From: VAZQ01 sp963821505
Lineage (GTDB): Bacteria; Pseudomonadota; Alphaproteobacteria; Rhizobiales; Xanthobacteraceae
DNA length: 64,000 nt
Assembly: GCA_963821505.1 (NCBI GenBank)
Contig: CAWGEH010000034.1
Location: forward strand, 62,001-126,000
Direction: 5' to 3'
Shown: positions 26,491 through 34,761 of the stretch, in pieces
Layout of the letters: each line of letters starts with the position of its first letter
How positions within the stretch are numbered: position 1 is the stretch's first letter
Position numbers and translations under genes: made by a program
Notes under the pieces: generated by a model
Told to the model about the DNA's origin: nothing
Seen by the model: the letters and a program-made list of their open reading frames with translations, nothing else
Database searches by the model: none

Positions 26491-27772
26491 ATGTCCGTGC
26501 GTTCCTACATCGTCGATGACCGCGAGAAAAAGACCTTCCTGCTCGATCGCGAGGTCCTGGTCTCCGAGGACGTTCTGCGCAAGGAGATGGCGCAAATCTT
26601 CGGCCGCTGCTGGATCTATGTCGGCCATGCCTCCGAGCTGAAAAAGCCGGGAGATTTTCGCTCGCGCAGGGTCGCCGGCCGGCCGGTGATCTTCTGCCGC
26701 GACCAGGCGGGCAAGTTCCACTGCTTGTTCAACACCTGCCGGCACCGCGGCGCCATCGTGTGCACCGAGCGCGAAGGCAATCGGCGTCGCTTCCAGTGCA
26801 TCTATCACGGCTGGACCTACGGCAATGACGGCCGGCTGGTGGGCGTGCCGGGCGAAGACGCCTACGCCGAGAGCTTCGATAAATCCTCCTATGGCCTGCG
26901 CCGGCCGGCCCGCTTCGAGGACTATCGCGGCTTCTGGTTCATGTGCTCTCGACCTCGATGCGGCGGCGCTCCCCGACTATCTCGCGGGGGCGAAGGACTA
27001 CATCGATCTCGTCATCGATCAGTCGCCCTCCGGGCAGATGGAGATCATTGCCGGCGTGCAGGAATACGATGTGGCCGCCAATTGGAAGCTGATGGTGGAG
27101 AACAGCGTCGACGACTATCACCTGCCGTCGACGCATTCGACATGGCTCAACTTCATGGCCAATTCGGGCGTGAAGATCGAGCCGCCCAAGGAGGAAGGGT
27201 TGGTGCTGCCGACCCGCGGCAAGGCGGTCGAGCTCGGCAACGGGCATTTCACCACCGACAATATCAATTTCCGCGGCCGGCCGGTCGCGAAGTGGATTCC
27301 GCTCTACGGCGAGGCCGCCAAGGCGGAGATCGACGACATCCGCCGCGAGCTGGTCACCCGCCTCGGTCCGGAACGCGCGCTGCGCGTGGCCGACACCAAC
27401 CGCAATCTGGTGGTCTTTCCCAATCTGGTGATCAACGACGGCTCATCCGTCACCGTGCGCACCTTCTATCCCGAGGGCGCAGGCAAGATGCACGTCACCG
27501 CCTGGGCGCTCGGCCCGGTGGAGGAGGGGGAGAGCGCCCGCGCGCGGCGGCTCGACGCTTTCTTGACCTTCTATGGTCCGGGCGGCTTTGCCACGCCCGA
27601 CGACGTCGAGGCGCTCGAACTGGTGCAGCAGGGTCTCGCCAATTGGGCCGAGGACCGCTGGTCGGAAATGTCGCGCGGAATGGGCAAGGAGGGCGAGCAG
27701 CTCAACAGCGACGAACATCACCTGCGCATCTTTTGGCGGCGCTGGAACGAGCTGATGGAAGCGCAGCAATGA
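26491..27772 (+). CDS. Aromatic-ring-hydroxylating dioxygenase, alpha (catalytic) subunit, frameshifted
   Basis: The N-terminal Rieske domain reads RVAGRPVIFCRDQAGKFHC, NTCRHRGAIVC (CxH) and FQCIYHGWTYG (CxxH). The frame breaks after RGFWFMC near 26943, and one base on continues as LDLDAAALPDYLAGAKDY. The catalytic domain NWKLMVENSVDDYHLPSTH has the bridging Asp and the two His iron ligands. The end is FWRRWNELMEAQQ. One inserted base accounts for the break; repaired length is about 426 residues. ATG 26491 has AAGAGG upstream; GTG 26461 is a weaker option. The stop overlaps the beta start (ATGA). It resembles benzoate/biphenyl-type dioxygenases; the substrate is unknown. Confidence 0.87.
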
Positions 27773-28269
27773 CCATGGCAGCACCGAGCGTGGTCACCCG
27801 GTCCGAGATCGAGGATTTCCTCTATCACGAGGCTGCGCTGCTCGACGAATGGAAGCTCAACGAATGGCAGGAGCTCCTCACCGACGACGCGGCCTACTAC
27901 GTTCCTCCCAACGATCAGCCCGAAGGCGACCATCGCCACACCCTGTTCCTCGTGGCCGACGACCGCGAGCGCATCCGCCAAAGGATCATCCGCGTCCTCG
28001 ATCCCAATTGTCATGCGGAGTTTCCCAAGTCGCGCACCCGGCGCATGATCTCGAACGTGCGCATCATCGGTCGCGACGGCGATCTCGTCACGGTCACCGC
28101 CAATTTCGTCTGCTACCGCTACCGGCGCTACGAGCGCATACGGGAATATGTCGGCGCCTATCGCTACATCCTGCGGCGGACCGGCGATTCCTTCCGCATC
28201 AAGGAGCGCCGGGTGCTCATCGACGCGCATGAGCTCGGCACGCTCGGCTCGGTGAGCTTTATTCTCTGA
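27769..28269 (+). CDS. Aromatic-ring-hydroxylating dioxygenase, beta subunit
   Basis: This 166-residue small subunit of the NTF2-like fold has SEIEDFLYHEAALLDEWKLN, EWQELLTDDAAYYVPPNDQP, KSRTRRMISNVRIIGRDGD and FRIKERRVLIDAHELGTLGS. Beta subunits are structural partners in the alpha3beta3 oxygenase. The ATGA overlap with the alpha stop shows coupled translation, which argues that the alpha gene is really expressed and its frameshift is an artefact. Confidence 0.93.
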   Translation: MTMAAPSVVTRSEIEDFLYHEAALLDEWKLNEWQELLTDDAAYYVPPNDQPEGDHRHTLFLVADDRERIRQRIIRVLDPNCHAEFPKSRTRRMISNVRIIGRDGDLVTVTANFVCYRYRRYERIREYVGAYRYILRRTGDSFRIKERRVLIDAHELGTLGSVSFIL

Positions 28270-28286
28270 CGATCACCTCCACAGTC

Positions 28287-28368
28287 ATGCCCGCGCTTGT
28301 CGCGGGCATCCACGTCTTCCCAGACAATGAAAACGGAGACGTGGAATGGCCGGGACGAGCCCGGCCAT
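28287..28368. repeat. Compound palindromic intergenic element (REP-like)
   Basis: Two hairpins face each other: ATGCCCGCG-CTTGT-CGCGGGCAT (28287-28309) and ATGGCCGGG-ACGAG-CCCGGCCAT (28346-28368). The arms CCACGTC (28310-28316) and GACGTGG (28338-28344) pair between them. This is the layout of dispersed palindromic elements common in Bradyrhizobium-like genomes. The ATG at 28346 inside the second hairpin is therefore unlikely to be the start of the next gene. It may also stabilise or terminate the dioxygenase mRNA. Confidence 0.8.
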
Positions 28369-28408
28369 GACGAAGGATAGACTGCACCAGATTTTGAAGG
28401 AAACGCCG

Positions 28409-29143
28409 ATGGCCAAGCTGGATGACCTGATCGAAGAGCTCGTCACCGCAAACCGCATCCTCGCCCGCGAAGGGGTGGTGGATTCGTTCGGTCACATCAG
28501 CGTGCGCCATCCGGACAATCCGCAGCGCTATCTGCTGTCGCGGTCGCGCGCGCCCGACTGCATCGAGAAGGACGACATCATGGAGTTCACGCTCGACGGA
28601 ACGCCGGTCGATCCTCGCGGCCGCACCCCCTACCTCGAGCGCTTCATCCACGGCGCTTTGTACGAGGCGCGGCCGGATGTGATGTCGGTCGTGCACAACC
28701 ACAGCGAAAGCGTCATTCCCTTCGGAGTGACCGGCAAGAAGATCAAGCCGATCTTCCATATGGGGGCATCGATCGGCCATGAGGTGCCGGTCTGGGATTC
28801 CCACGATCAGTTCGGCGATACCGCATTGCTGGTCGAGAGCATGGAAATGGGCCGCGACCTGGCGAAGCTCATCGGTGCGGGCGGCACCGCGCTGATGCGC
28901 GGCCATGGTGCAACCGTGGCGGGCAAGAATATTCGTCAAGCCGTCTATGTTTCGGTCTACCTCGAGGTCAATGCGCGGCTGCAGAAGCAGGCGATGGACA
29001 TGACCGACTTCGGCGAGGTCAAGTTCCTGACCGCGGGCGAAGTGGACAAGGTGTCCGCGCGCACGGGGTCCTACGGCATCAACCGGGCCTGGGAGAATTG
29101 GTGCCGGCGGGCGGGCCGGCCTTTCCAGCCGGAGCAGACCTGA
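28409..29143 (+). CDS. Class II aldolase/adducin family protein
   Basis: This protein of about 244 residues has the zinc-dependent class II aldolase fold: MAKLDDLIEELVTANRILAR, DSFGHISVRHPDNPQRYLLS, the zinc motif VVHNHSESVIPFG (HxH) and MRGHGATVAGKNIRQAVY (third His). Such enzymes cleave or decarboxylate hydroxy-acids or phospho-sugars. Here it sits between dioxygenase and transporter genes, suggesting a lower step in aromatic breakdown. ATG 28409 has GAAGGAAA 6 nt upstream; the longer read begins inside the repeat. Substrate unknown. Confidence 0.88.
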   Translation: MAKLDDLIEELVTANRILAREGVVDSFGHISVRHPDNPQRYLLSRSRAPDCIEKDDIMEFTLDGTPVDPRGRTPYLERFIHGALYEARPDVMSVVHNHSESVIPFGVTGKKIKPIFHMGASIGHEVPVWDSHDQFGDTALLVESMEMGRDLAKLIGAGGTALMRGHGATVAGKNIRQAVYVSVYLEVNARLQKQAMDMTDFGEVKFLTAGEVDKVSARTGSYGINRAWENWCRRAGRPFQPEQT

Positions 29144-29329
29144 GGCCACCCTTCTGCGTCGAGTTTCAACGGAATAAGAGCGCGCGTTGCTACCGTTCCG
29201 GACCGGCCAGCGACATAATTTCGCCAGGGGTGTTCGTGCCCACGCTGGTGGGGATGTGCTATTAGGGCGTGGGCCAAGCCGACGGGCTAACCGTGCCGCG
29301 CAAGACGGATGGTCGAGAGGGAACGATTG

Positions 29330-30207
29330 ATGGGTGGCGTGACTGTGCCGTTGGAACGCATTGACGCGGGTGCGCCGAATGCCGCGGCCTCCCATGCCAT
29401 TCTGGTGGTCGATGACGTCGTCAAGCGGTTCGAGACGCCCGACGGCGTGCTCACCGCGGTCGACCACGTCTCGCTCAGCGTCGCGCCCGGCGAGTTCGTC
29501 GGTATCATTGGCCCCTCCGGCTGCGGCAAATCGACGTTGTTCAACGTCATCGGCGGGCTGCTGGACGGCGACGAGGGCACGGTCAAGGTCGCGGGCGAGC
29601 GCGTGCGTGGACCGCATCGATCGATCGGGATGATCTTCCAGGAGGAGTCCACTTTTCCCTGGCGCAACGTCATCGACAACGTGGCGTTCCCGCTGGAGAT
29701 CGCGGGCCTGCCGAAGGCCGAGCGCTACGAGCGCGCCAGGCATTTTGTCAGGCTTGTCGGCCTCGACGGGTTCGAGCGGCGCTACCCGGCGGAGCTGTCG
29801 GGCGGCATGCGCCAGCGGGTGTCGATGGCGCGTACGCTGGCGGCGCAACCGAAAATCCTGCTGATGGACGAGCCGTTCGCCTCGCTCGACGAGCAGACCC
29901 GGCTCCTCCTCGGCGACAAGGTCCTGCAGATCCAGCAGCAGCTCAAGCAGACGACGCTTCTCATCACCCACAACATCACCGAGGCGGTGCAACTGTCCGA
30001 CCGCATCCTGGTGATGACCTACCGCCCCGGCACGGTGAAGCGGATCGTGGACATCAAGCTGCCGCGCCCGCGCACCTCGGAAATCGTGTCGAGCGAGGCG
30101 TTCGGGCGCTACGTGGCGCAGATCTGGAGCGACCTGCGCGAGGAAGCAAGCCGCGGAACTGCGAGGACGAGGAAGGTCGCAAGCTGCGCGAGGCCGAGAA
30201 GCGATGA
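29330..30207 (+). CDS. NitT/TauT-family ABC transporter ATP-binding protein, frameshift near the 3' end
   Basis: The ATPase has Walker A GPSGCGKST (residues 61-69), Q-loop FQEESTFPWRNV, signature ELSGGMRQRV (LSGGM 156-160), Walker B ILLMDEP (176-182) and LLITHNITEAVQLSDR, typical of SsuB/TauB-class ATPases. In the annotated frame the protein would run into the next gene to 30373. Around 30160-30180 a one-base shift leads instead to EGRKLREAEKR and a TGA at 30205-30207, overlapping the permease ATG (ATGA), the normal operon arrangement. ATG 29330 has AGAGGGA upstream. No substrate-binding protein is adjacent. Confidence 0.86.
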
Positions 30208-30978
30208 CCGCCGCCGCGACTCTTGCCAAGAACAGGTATGTTCCCGCCGCGCTCGGCCTCGGCGTCGTTCGTGGGGTTCATCGCGCTCGTCGAACTCCTC
30301 ATCCGCGTCGGCCTCATCAATCGCTTCATCGTGCCGATGCCGTCCGACATCATCGCTGCCTTCCCGCGCGTGATCGTCGAGGAGCACGTGCTTCAGCGCT
30401 TCCTGCTCACCGCCGGGGAGGCGTTCTCGGCCAGCATCCTGGTGACCATTCTGGGAGTTGCGGGCGGCGTCCTGCTCTACCGCTACCATCTGTTGCGGCT
30501 TGCGACCGAGACCTGGGTGGCGGCGATCGCGGCCGCCCCGCTGGTGCTGATGTATCCCCTCTATCTCGTGATCTTCGGGAGGAGCGCGCTCACGATCGTG
30601 ATGATGGGCTTCACCGCGGGACTTGCTCCCATCATCCTCAAGACGCTCGAAGGCCTCTCCGCCACCCGGCGCGTGCTGATCAATGTGGGCAGGAGCTTCA
30701 ACCTCACCCCCTCGCAGCAATTCTGGAAGATCCTGTTCCCGGCGGCGCTGCCGACCATCTTCGTCGGGCTGCGGCTCGGGCTGATCTTTTCCCTCATCAA
30801 CATCGTCGGGGTCGAGTTCCTGATCAATTTCGGCGGACTCGGGCAGCTCATCAACGAGCTTGCCGAGCGCTACGATCTTCCCGGAACCTATGCCGCGATC
30901 TGCTTCGTCATTCTGGTCAGCGTCTGCGTGTTCATCCTGATGGAAAGGCTTGAGCGATGGCTGAGACCGGTCGACTGA
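30204..30978 (+). CDS. ABC transporter permease (NitT/TauT type), frameshift near the 5' end
   Basis: Translation from ATG 30204 gives MTAAATLAKNRYVPAALGL, then leaves frame at about 30250-30268. The adjacent frame continues with SFVGFIALVELLIRVGLINR, VPMPSDIIAAFPRVIVEEHV, and the permease core GFTAGLAPIILKTLEGLSAT then RRVLINVGRSFNLTPSQQFW (EAA loop) and IVGVEFLINFGGLGQLINEL. One inserted base restores about 257 residues with six membrane segments. It overlaps the next permease by 22 bp. Confidence 0.82.
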
Positions 30979-31757
30979 GCCTGCCGGCGGCAAGGCCGCT
31001 GCGGCTGCCGCTGCGCCCGGTGACGGCGGTGCGCATCGCCATCATCGCCGCCGTTGTCGTCATATGGGAACTCGTCTCCGCCTCGGGCTGGCTCTACCGC
31101 GACGTGGTGCCGTCGCTCGCGGCCATCGGCACGGCGCTCTACGCGACACTGAGCGACCCGACGTTCTATTTCCATCTCTACACGACGTTCTACGAGATCG
31201 GCATCGCCATGGTGATCGGCGGCTTGAGCGGGCTCGCCGTCGGCATTTTTCTCGGCGGCAGCAAGTTCATGTCGCGCGCCTACGAGGCTTATCTCTACTA
31301 CCTCGGTCCCTGCCCGAAGATCATCTTCTTCCCGATCATGATCATGTGGTTCGGCGTCGGGCCCGGCTCCAAGGTCGCGATGGGCGCGATCTCCTGCTTC
31401 TTTCCGGTCGCGCTCAACGTCGCGGGCGGCATGCGCGAGATCGACAAGGTCCTCATCCGCGTCGGCAGGAGCTTCCGCGCCAATACCTGGCAGATGGTGA
31501 CCAAGATCTATCTGCCGGCCATGCGCCACCCCGTGATCAACGGCGTGCGGCTCGGGCTCGGCGTGGCGCTGATCGGCACGCTGCTTGCGGAAACCAAGCT
31601 CTCGAACCGCGGCATCGGTTTCCTGGTGATCCAGGCCTACAGCATCTTCAACATGCCGCAGATGTATGCGCTGCTGATCATCCTGTTCGTCATCTCGATC
31701 GGCGCCAACACGCTCATCGGCCGCCTGGGCGGCCTTCACGACATCAAACGATCCTGA
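30957..31757 (+). CDS. ABC transporter permease (NitT/TauT type)
   Basis: This intact 266-residue permease has an Arg/Pro-rich start, a first helix VRIAIIAAVVVIWELVSASG, the SsuC/TauC-type core LYYLGPCPKIIFFPIMIMWF, and the EAA loop GGMREIDKVLIRVGRSFRAN. The end is ISIGANTLIGRLGGLHDIKR. With the previous permease it should form a heterodimeric channel, which is less common than the single permease of TauC systems. Together with the dioxygenase genes it probably imports an aromatic acid; this is inference. Confidence 0.9.
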   Translation: MAETGRLSLPAARPLRLPLRPVTAVRIAIIAAVVVIWELVSASGWLYRDVVPSLAAIGTALYATLSDPTFYFHLYTTFYEIGIAMVIGGLSGLAVGIFLGGSKFMSRAYEAYLYYLGPCPKIIFFPIMIMWFGVGPGSKVAMGAISCFFPVALNVAGGMREIDKVLIRVGRSFRANTWQMVTKIYLPAMRHPVINGVRLGLGVALIGTLLAETKLSNRGIGFLVIQAYSIFNMPQMYALLIILFVISIGANTLIGRLGGLHDIKRS

Positions 31758-31826
31758 ACGCGTCCATCATCCGCTTCCTGTGCTGTGCCTGACGGACGAA
31801 CATGAATGATGCCGCAAACTCGGTGG

Positions 31827-31998
31827 GCTCCCTCTCCCCATTTGGGGAGAGGGTTGGGGTGAAGGGGTTACCGATCATCGAGAGACCATAACCACTCACC
31901 CCACCCCTCACCCACGCAGGTCGGGCTCGCCCGACTTGCGCGGAACCAAGACGCGACCCGGGCGAGCCCGGGGCGCGTGGGAGAGGGAGCAGACCGAG
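31827..31998. repeat. Dispersed CTCCCTCTCCCC-type intergenic repeat
   Basis: This fills most of the 302-bp gap between permease and aldehyde dehydrogenase. It starts with hairpin CCCTCTCCCCA-TT-TGGGGAGAGGG (31830-31853), then TGGGGTGA and, after about 35 bp, the inverse CTCACCCCACCCCTCACCC, then GGTCGGGCTCGCCCGAC and GGGAGAGGGAGC. The same motif set recurs at 57575-57683. Nothing else was seen in the gap. Confidence 0.75.
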
Positions 31999-32059
31999 TT
32001 CGCGGCCAGGTCGGCGATCACAATCTTCAGCAACAGACAAACAGCTCTGGAGGTGTCCC

Positions 32060-33565
32060 ATGGTTGCAGTTGCGTCCGCGGCAAGAACCCAGCCGCCCGC
32101 TCCCAATCTGCCGTCGCATCGCGATCCCTATTACGCCGGGAAGTGGCAGAAGCCGAAGTCGGACCGCTATGTCGACACCATCAGCCCCGGCACCGGCGAA
32201 TCGCTGGGCAAGGTGGTGGACGGCTCGGTGGCGGACGCGGAAGCCGCCATCGCCGCCGCCAAGGCCGCGTTCCGGGAATGGCGCCGCGTGCTGCCGCTCG
32301 AGCGGGCGAAGATGCTGCGCGCCATCGCCGATGTCCTTCGCAAGAACGGCGACGAGCTCGCCATGATCGACGCCGCCGATTGCGGCAATCCCTACGCCGA
32401 GATGGTGCGCGACGCGCAGGCGGGCGCGGCGCAGCTCGATTTCTACGCCGGCCTCGTCACCGAGATGAAGGGCGCCTCGATCCCGATGGGACCGGACGCC
32501 GTGAACTTCTCCGTGCGCGAGCCGTTCGGCGTGGTCGGGCGCATCATTCCGTTCAACCATCCCTTCATGTTCGTGGCCGGCAAGTCGGCGGCGCCGCTCG
32601 CCGCCGGCAACACCATCGTGGTCAAGCCGCCGGAGCAGGCGCCGCTGTCATCATTGCGGCTCGCCGAGCTGATCGACGGCATCCTGCCGCCGGGCGTGTG
32701 GAACCTGGTGCCGGGCGGCAAGGAGGTCGGCCAGGTGCTGGCAAGCCATCCCGACGTCGCCAAGGTCGCGCTCATCGGCAGCGTGCCGACCGGCCGCGCC
32801 GTGATGAAGGCGGCAGCCGACACGCTCAAGCCGGTGACGCTCGAATTGGGCGGCAAGAATGCGCTGATCGCTTTCCCCGATGCCGATCTCGATGCCGTCT
32901 CGGCCGCCGTCGTCGACGGCATGAATTTCACCTGGTGCGGGCAGTCCTGCGGCTCGACCAGCCGCGCCTTCGTGCACGAGAAGATCTACGACGCGGTGCT
33001 CGAGCGCGTGAAGAACTCGGTCAAGCGCTACAAGCCCGGCATTCCGACCGATCCCGCGACCACCATGGGCTCGATCGTGAGCAAGGTGCAATACGACCGC
33101 GTGCTCGGCTACATCGAGGCCGGCAAGCAGGACGGCGCGCGGCTCCTCAGCGGCGGCAAGCGGCCGAGCGATCCGCATCTGGCCAAGGGCTTCTACGTCG
33201 AGCCCACGGTGTTCGCCGACGTGACCATGGACATGCGCATCGGCAAGGAAGAGATCTTCGGCCCCATCCTCTCGATCCTCAAGTGGAGCGACGAGGACAA
33301 GATGCTGGCGCAGGTCAACCAGGTCGAATACGGGCTGACCTGCTCGATCTGGACCAACGATCTCGTCACCGCGCATCGCGCCGCGGCGGCGGTCGAGGCG
33401 GGCTTCGTCTGGATCAACGAGGTGTCGAAGCACTTTCTCGGCGCGCCATTCGGCGGCTACAAGCAGTCCGGCGTCGGGCGCGAGGAAGGGATCGAGGAGC
33501 TGTTGAGCTTCACGCGCGAGAAGAACATCCACGTCAACTTGAAGCGCCGCGGCGGCGGGCATTGA
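32060..33565 (+). CDS. Aldehyde dehydrogenase family protein
   Basis: This 501-residue NAD(P)-dependent ALDH has FGVVGRIIPFNHPFMFVAGK, NTIVVKPPEQAPLSSLRLAE, GSVPTGRAVMKAAADTLKPV, general base Glu262 in LELGGKNALI, nucleophile Cys297 in WCGQSCGSTSRAFV, and EEIFGPILSILKW. It oxidises an aldehyde to the acid. Its position after the dioxygenase, aldolase and transporter suggests a role in the same catabolic route, though the repeat-rich gap means it could have its own promoter. AGGTGTCCC precedes the ATG (CTGGAGG 7-8 nt upstream). Substrate unknown; betaine-aldehyde-type enzymes are a near alternative. Confidence 0.92.
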   Translation: MVAVASAARTQPPAPNLPSHRDPYYAGKWQKPKSDRYVDTISPGTGESLGKVVDGSVADAEAAIAAAKAAFREWRRVLPLERAKMLRAIADVLRKNGDELAMIDAADCGNPYAEMVRDAQAGAAQLDFYAGLVTEMKGASIPMGPDAVNFSVREPFGVVGRIIPFNHPFMFVAGKSAAPLAAGNTIVVKPPEQAPLSSLRLAELIDGILPPGVWNLVPGGKEVGQVLASHPDVAKVALIGSVPTGRAVMKAAADTLKPVTLELGGKNALIAFPDADLDAVSAAVVDGMNFTWCGQSCGSTSRAFVHEKIYDAVLERVKNSVKRYKPGIPTDPATTMGSIVSKVQYDRVLGYIEAGKQDGARLLSGGKRPSDPHLAKGFYVEPTVFADVTMDMRIGKEEIFGPILSILKWSDEDKMLAQVNQVEYGLTCSIWTNDLVTAHRAAAAVEAGFVWINEVSKHFLGAPFGGYKQSGVGREEGIEELLSFTREKNIHVNLKRRGGGH

Positions 33566-33590
33566 GTTCACCCGAGGGCGGCAATGGAAA

Positions 33591-33621
33591 GGGGGCCCGG
33601 CAGCCAAGCTGCCGGGCCCCC
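33591..33621. terminator. Strong hairpin terminator, probably bidirectional
   Basis: A perfect 14-bp stem GGGGGCCCGGCAGC / GCTGCCGGGCCCCC with loop CAA lies 25 bp after the aldehyde dehydrogenase stop and 19 bp after the stop of the convergent 30-aa gene. The T-run is weak (GACGTTCTTG on the plus strand). Confidence 0.8.
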
Positions 33622-33640
33622 GACGTTCTTGCGCGCTCGG

Positions 33641-33733
33641 CTAGATGATCAGGCTTGCGGCCGCAACCACCATCCCCGTGACGAACGCGGCCATGCATGA
33701 AAGCAACAAGAATTCATTCAACGCTCTGGCCAT
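33641..33733 (-). CDS. 30-residue single-span membrane peptide
   Basis: The minus-strand ATG at 33733 opens a 30-codon frame: MARALNEFLLLSCMAAFVTG, then ten more hydrophobic residues to LII. The pattern is a short polar start followed by one membrane helix. An AGGGGGAG ribosome site lies about 8 nt upstream, and the strong hairpin at 33591-33621 follows its stop, both supporting a real gene. Similar tiny proteins occur in Bradyrhizobium-like genomes from memory; no function is known to me. Confidence 0.6.
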   Translation of the reverse strand: MARALNEFLLLSCMAAFVTGMVVAAASLII

Positions 33734-33887
33734 TTCTGGACTCCCCCTGTGTGCGGAAATCCCCCTCCGCTCCCCTAGGGCACTCCCTTACCGTGGCAAA
33801 AAGGTGGCGGGATGCGGTCGAAGCGTGGGGAAGCCGTTCGCGCCGCTTCAGTTTTGTTCGCCATCTGTTCTGGCCGCTCAGCAACAT

Positions 33888-34517
33888 TCACGCCGGCGGA
33901 CAGGGCGGCGAGCCAGCCAATTCATGCTCGTTTCTTGTCAACAAGATCTTCTCATAGCGCAGAATGAGCGCCGGCACTGCCAAGACGATCAATAGCGCTG
34001 CGAGGCCCAGGAAAATTGCGACCGGCGAAGCGAAGTCCGTGAACGCTTCCCCAAAAGAATAGGCCGCCAGACCGTAGCACATGACCCAAGCAACCGCCGC
34101 GGTCGTGCTGGCGAAGTAGAACGTATGCTGTGCCATGCAATTCGCACCAGCAAGGACAGCGGCCATGTTGCGGAGAAATGGCAAAAAGCGGGCAACGCAA
34201 ACGAACCTGCCTCCGTATCGCAGGAATAGCCATTGACCGAGCCTGATCCGTGTGTCGGTCAATCCAAGGCGAGCTCCGTATCTGATCAATAGCTGATACC
34301 CGAACCTCCTGCCGACCCAAAAGCCCACAACGTTGCCAACGATTGCGGCAAGGATTCCGGCAGCGATCAAAAGCCAAATATTGAGGTCATGTGTTCGGGC
34401 GGCGAAAAACGCCGCAGCGATCAAAGCGGCCTCGGCAGGCAACGGCGCCCCGATGGTTTCGAGCGTGATGAAGGCTGCCACCAGCCAGACGCCATAGACT
34501 GAAATGAAGTCAACCAA
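33888..34517 (-). CDS. DedA/SNARE-associated (VTT domain) membrane protein
   Basis: A protein of about 209 residues: FISVYGVWLVAAFITLETIG followed by APLPAEAALIAAAFFA, GNVVGFWVGRRFGYQLLIRY, the DedA signature GGRFVCVARFLPFLRNMAAV, LAGANCMAQHTF, and hydrophobic C-terminal segments. DedA proteins are inner-membrane lipid-flippase-like transporters needed for envelope integrity. The TTG start at 34517 is proposed: GGAG lies 6 nt upstream and the DedA N-terminus begins exactly there. Upstream in-frame sequence is not DedA-like. Base composition is clearly less GC-rich than in the neighbours, which may mark acquisition. Confidence 0.85.
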   Translation of the reverse strand: MVDFISVYGVWLVAAFITLETIGAPLPAEAALIAAAFFAARTHDLNIWLLIAAGILAAIVGNVVGFWVGRRFGYQLLIRYGARLGLTDTRIRLGQWLFLRYGGRFVCVARFLPFLRNMAAVLAGANCMAQHTFYFASTTAAVAWVMCYGLAAYSFGEAFTDFASPVAIFLGLAALLIVLAVPALILRYEKILLTRNEHELAGSPPCPPA

Positions 34518-34761
34518 TTCTGGCTCCGAGAATACTTCAGCAACGGGAATCGCAAACCCACTATTGTCTGATGTTCCATGACCAGGGTTAAGAATTGTTG
34601 TCCCCGCCCGGTCTCGATCGCGATGATTATCTCCGGTGCGCCGCCAACCGTTTCCGGCCGTGCGCATCATAGCCAGGTGAATATTCAATCGGGGCCAGGA
34701 GCAAGCGCCTCGGCGAGGCAGCGATGCGGAGCGGGCCGCCTGTGACCGCTGCCGCGGCCGT

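Noticed and set aside
28346..28408. Longer start for the class II aldolase at ATG 28346
   Set aside because: That ATG lies in the arm of a dispersed palindrome, while ATG 28409 has a proper ribosome site and begins the conserved sequence.
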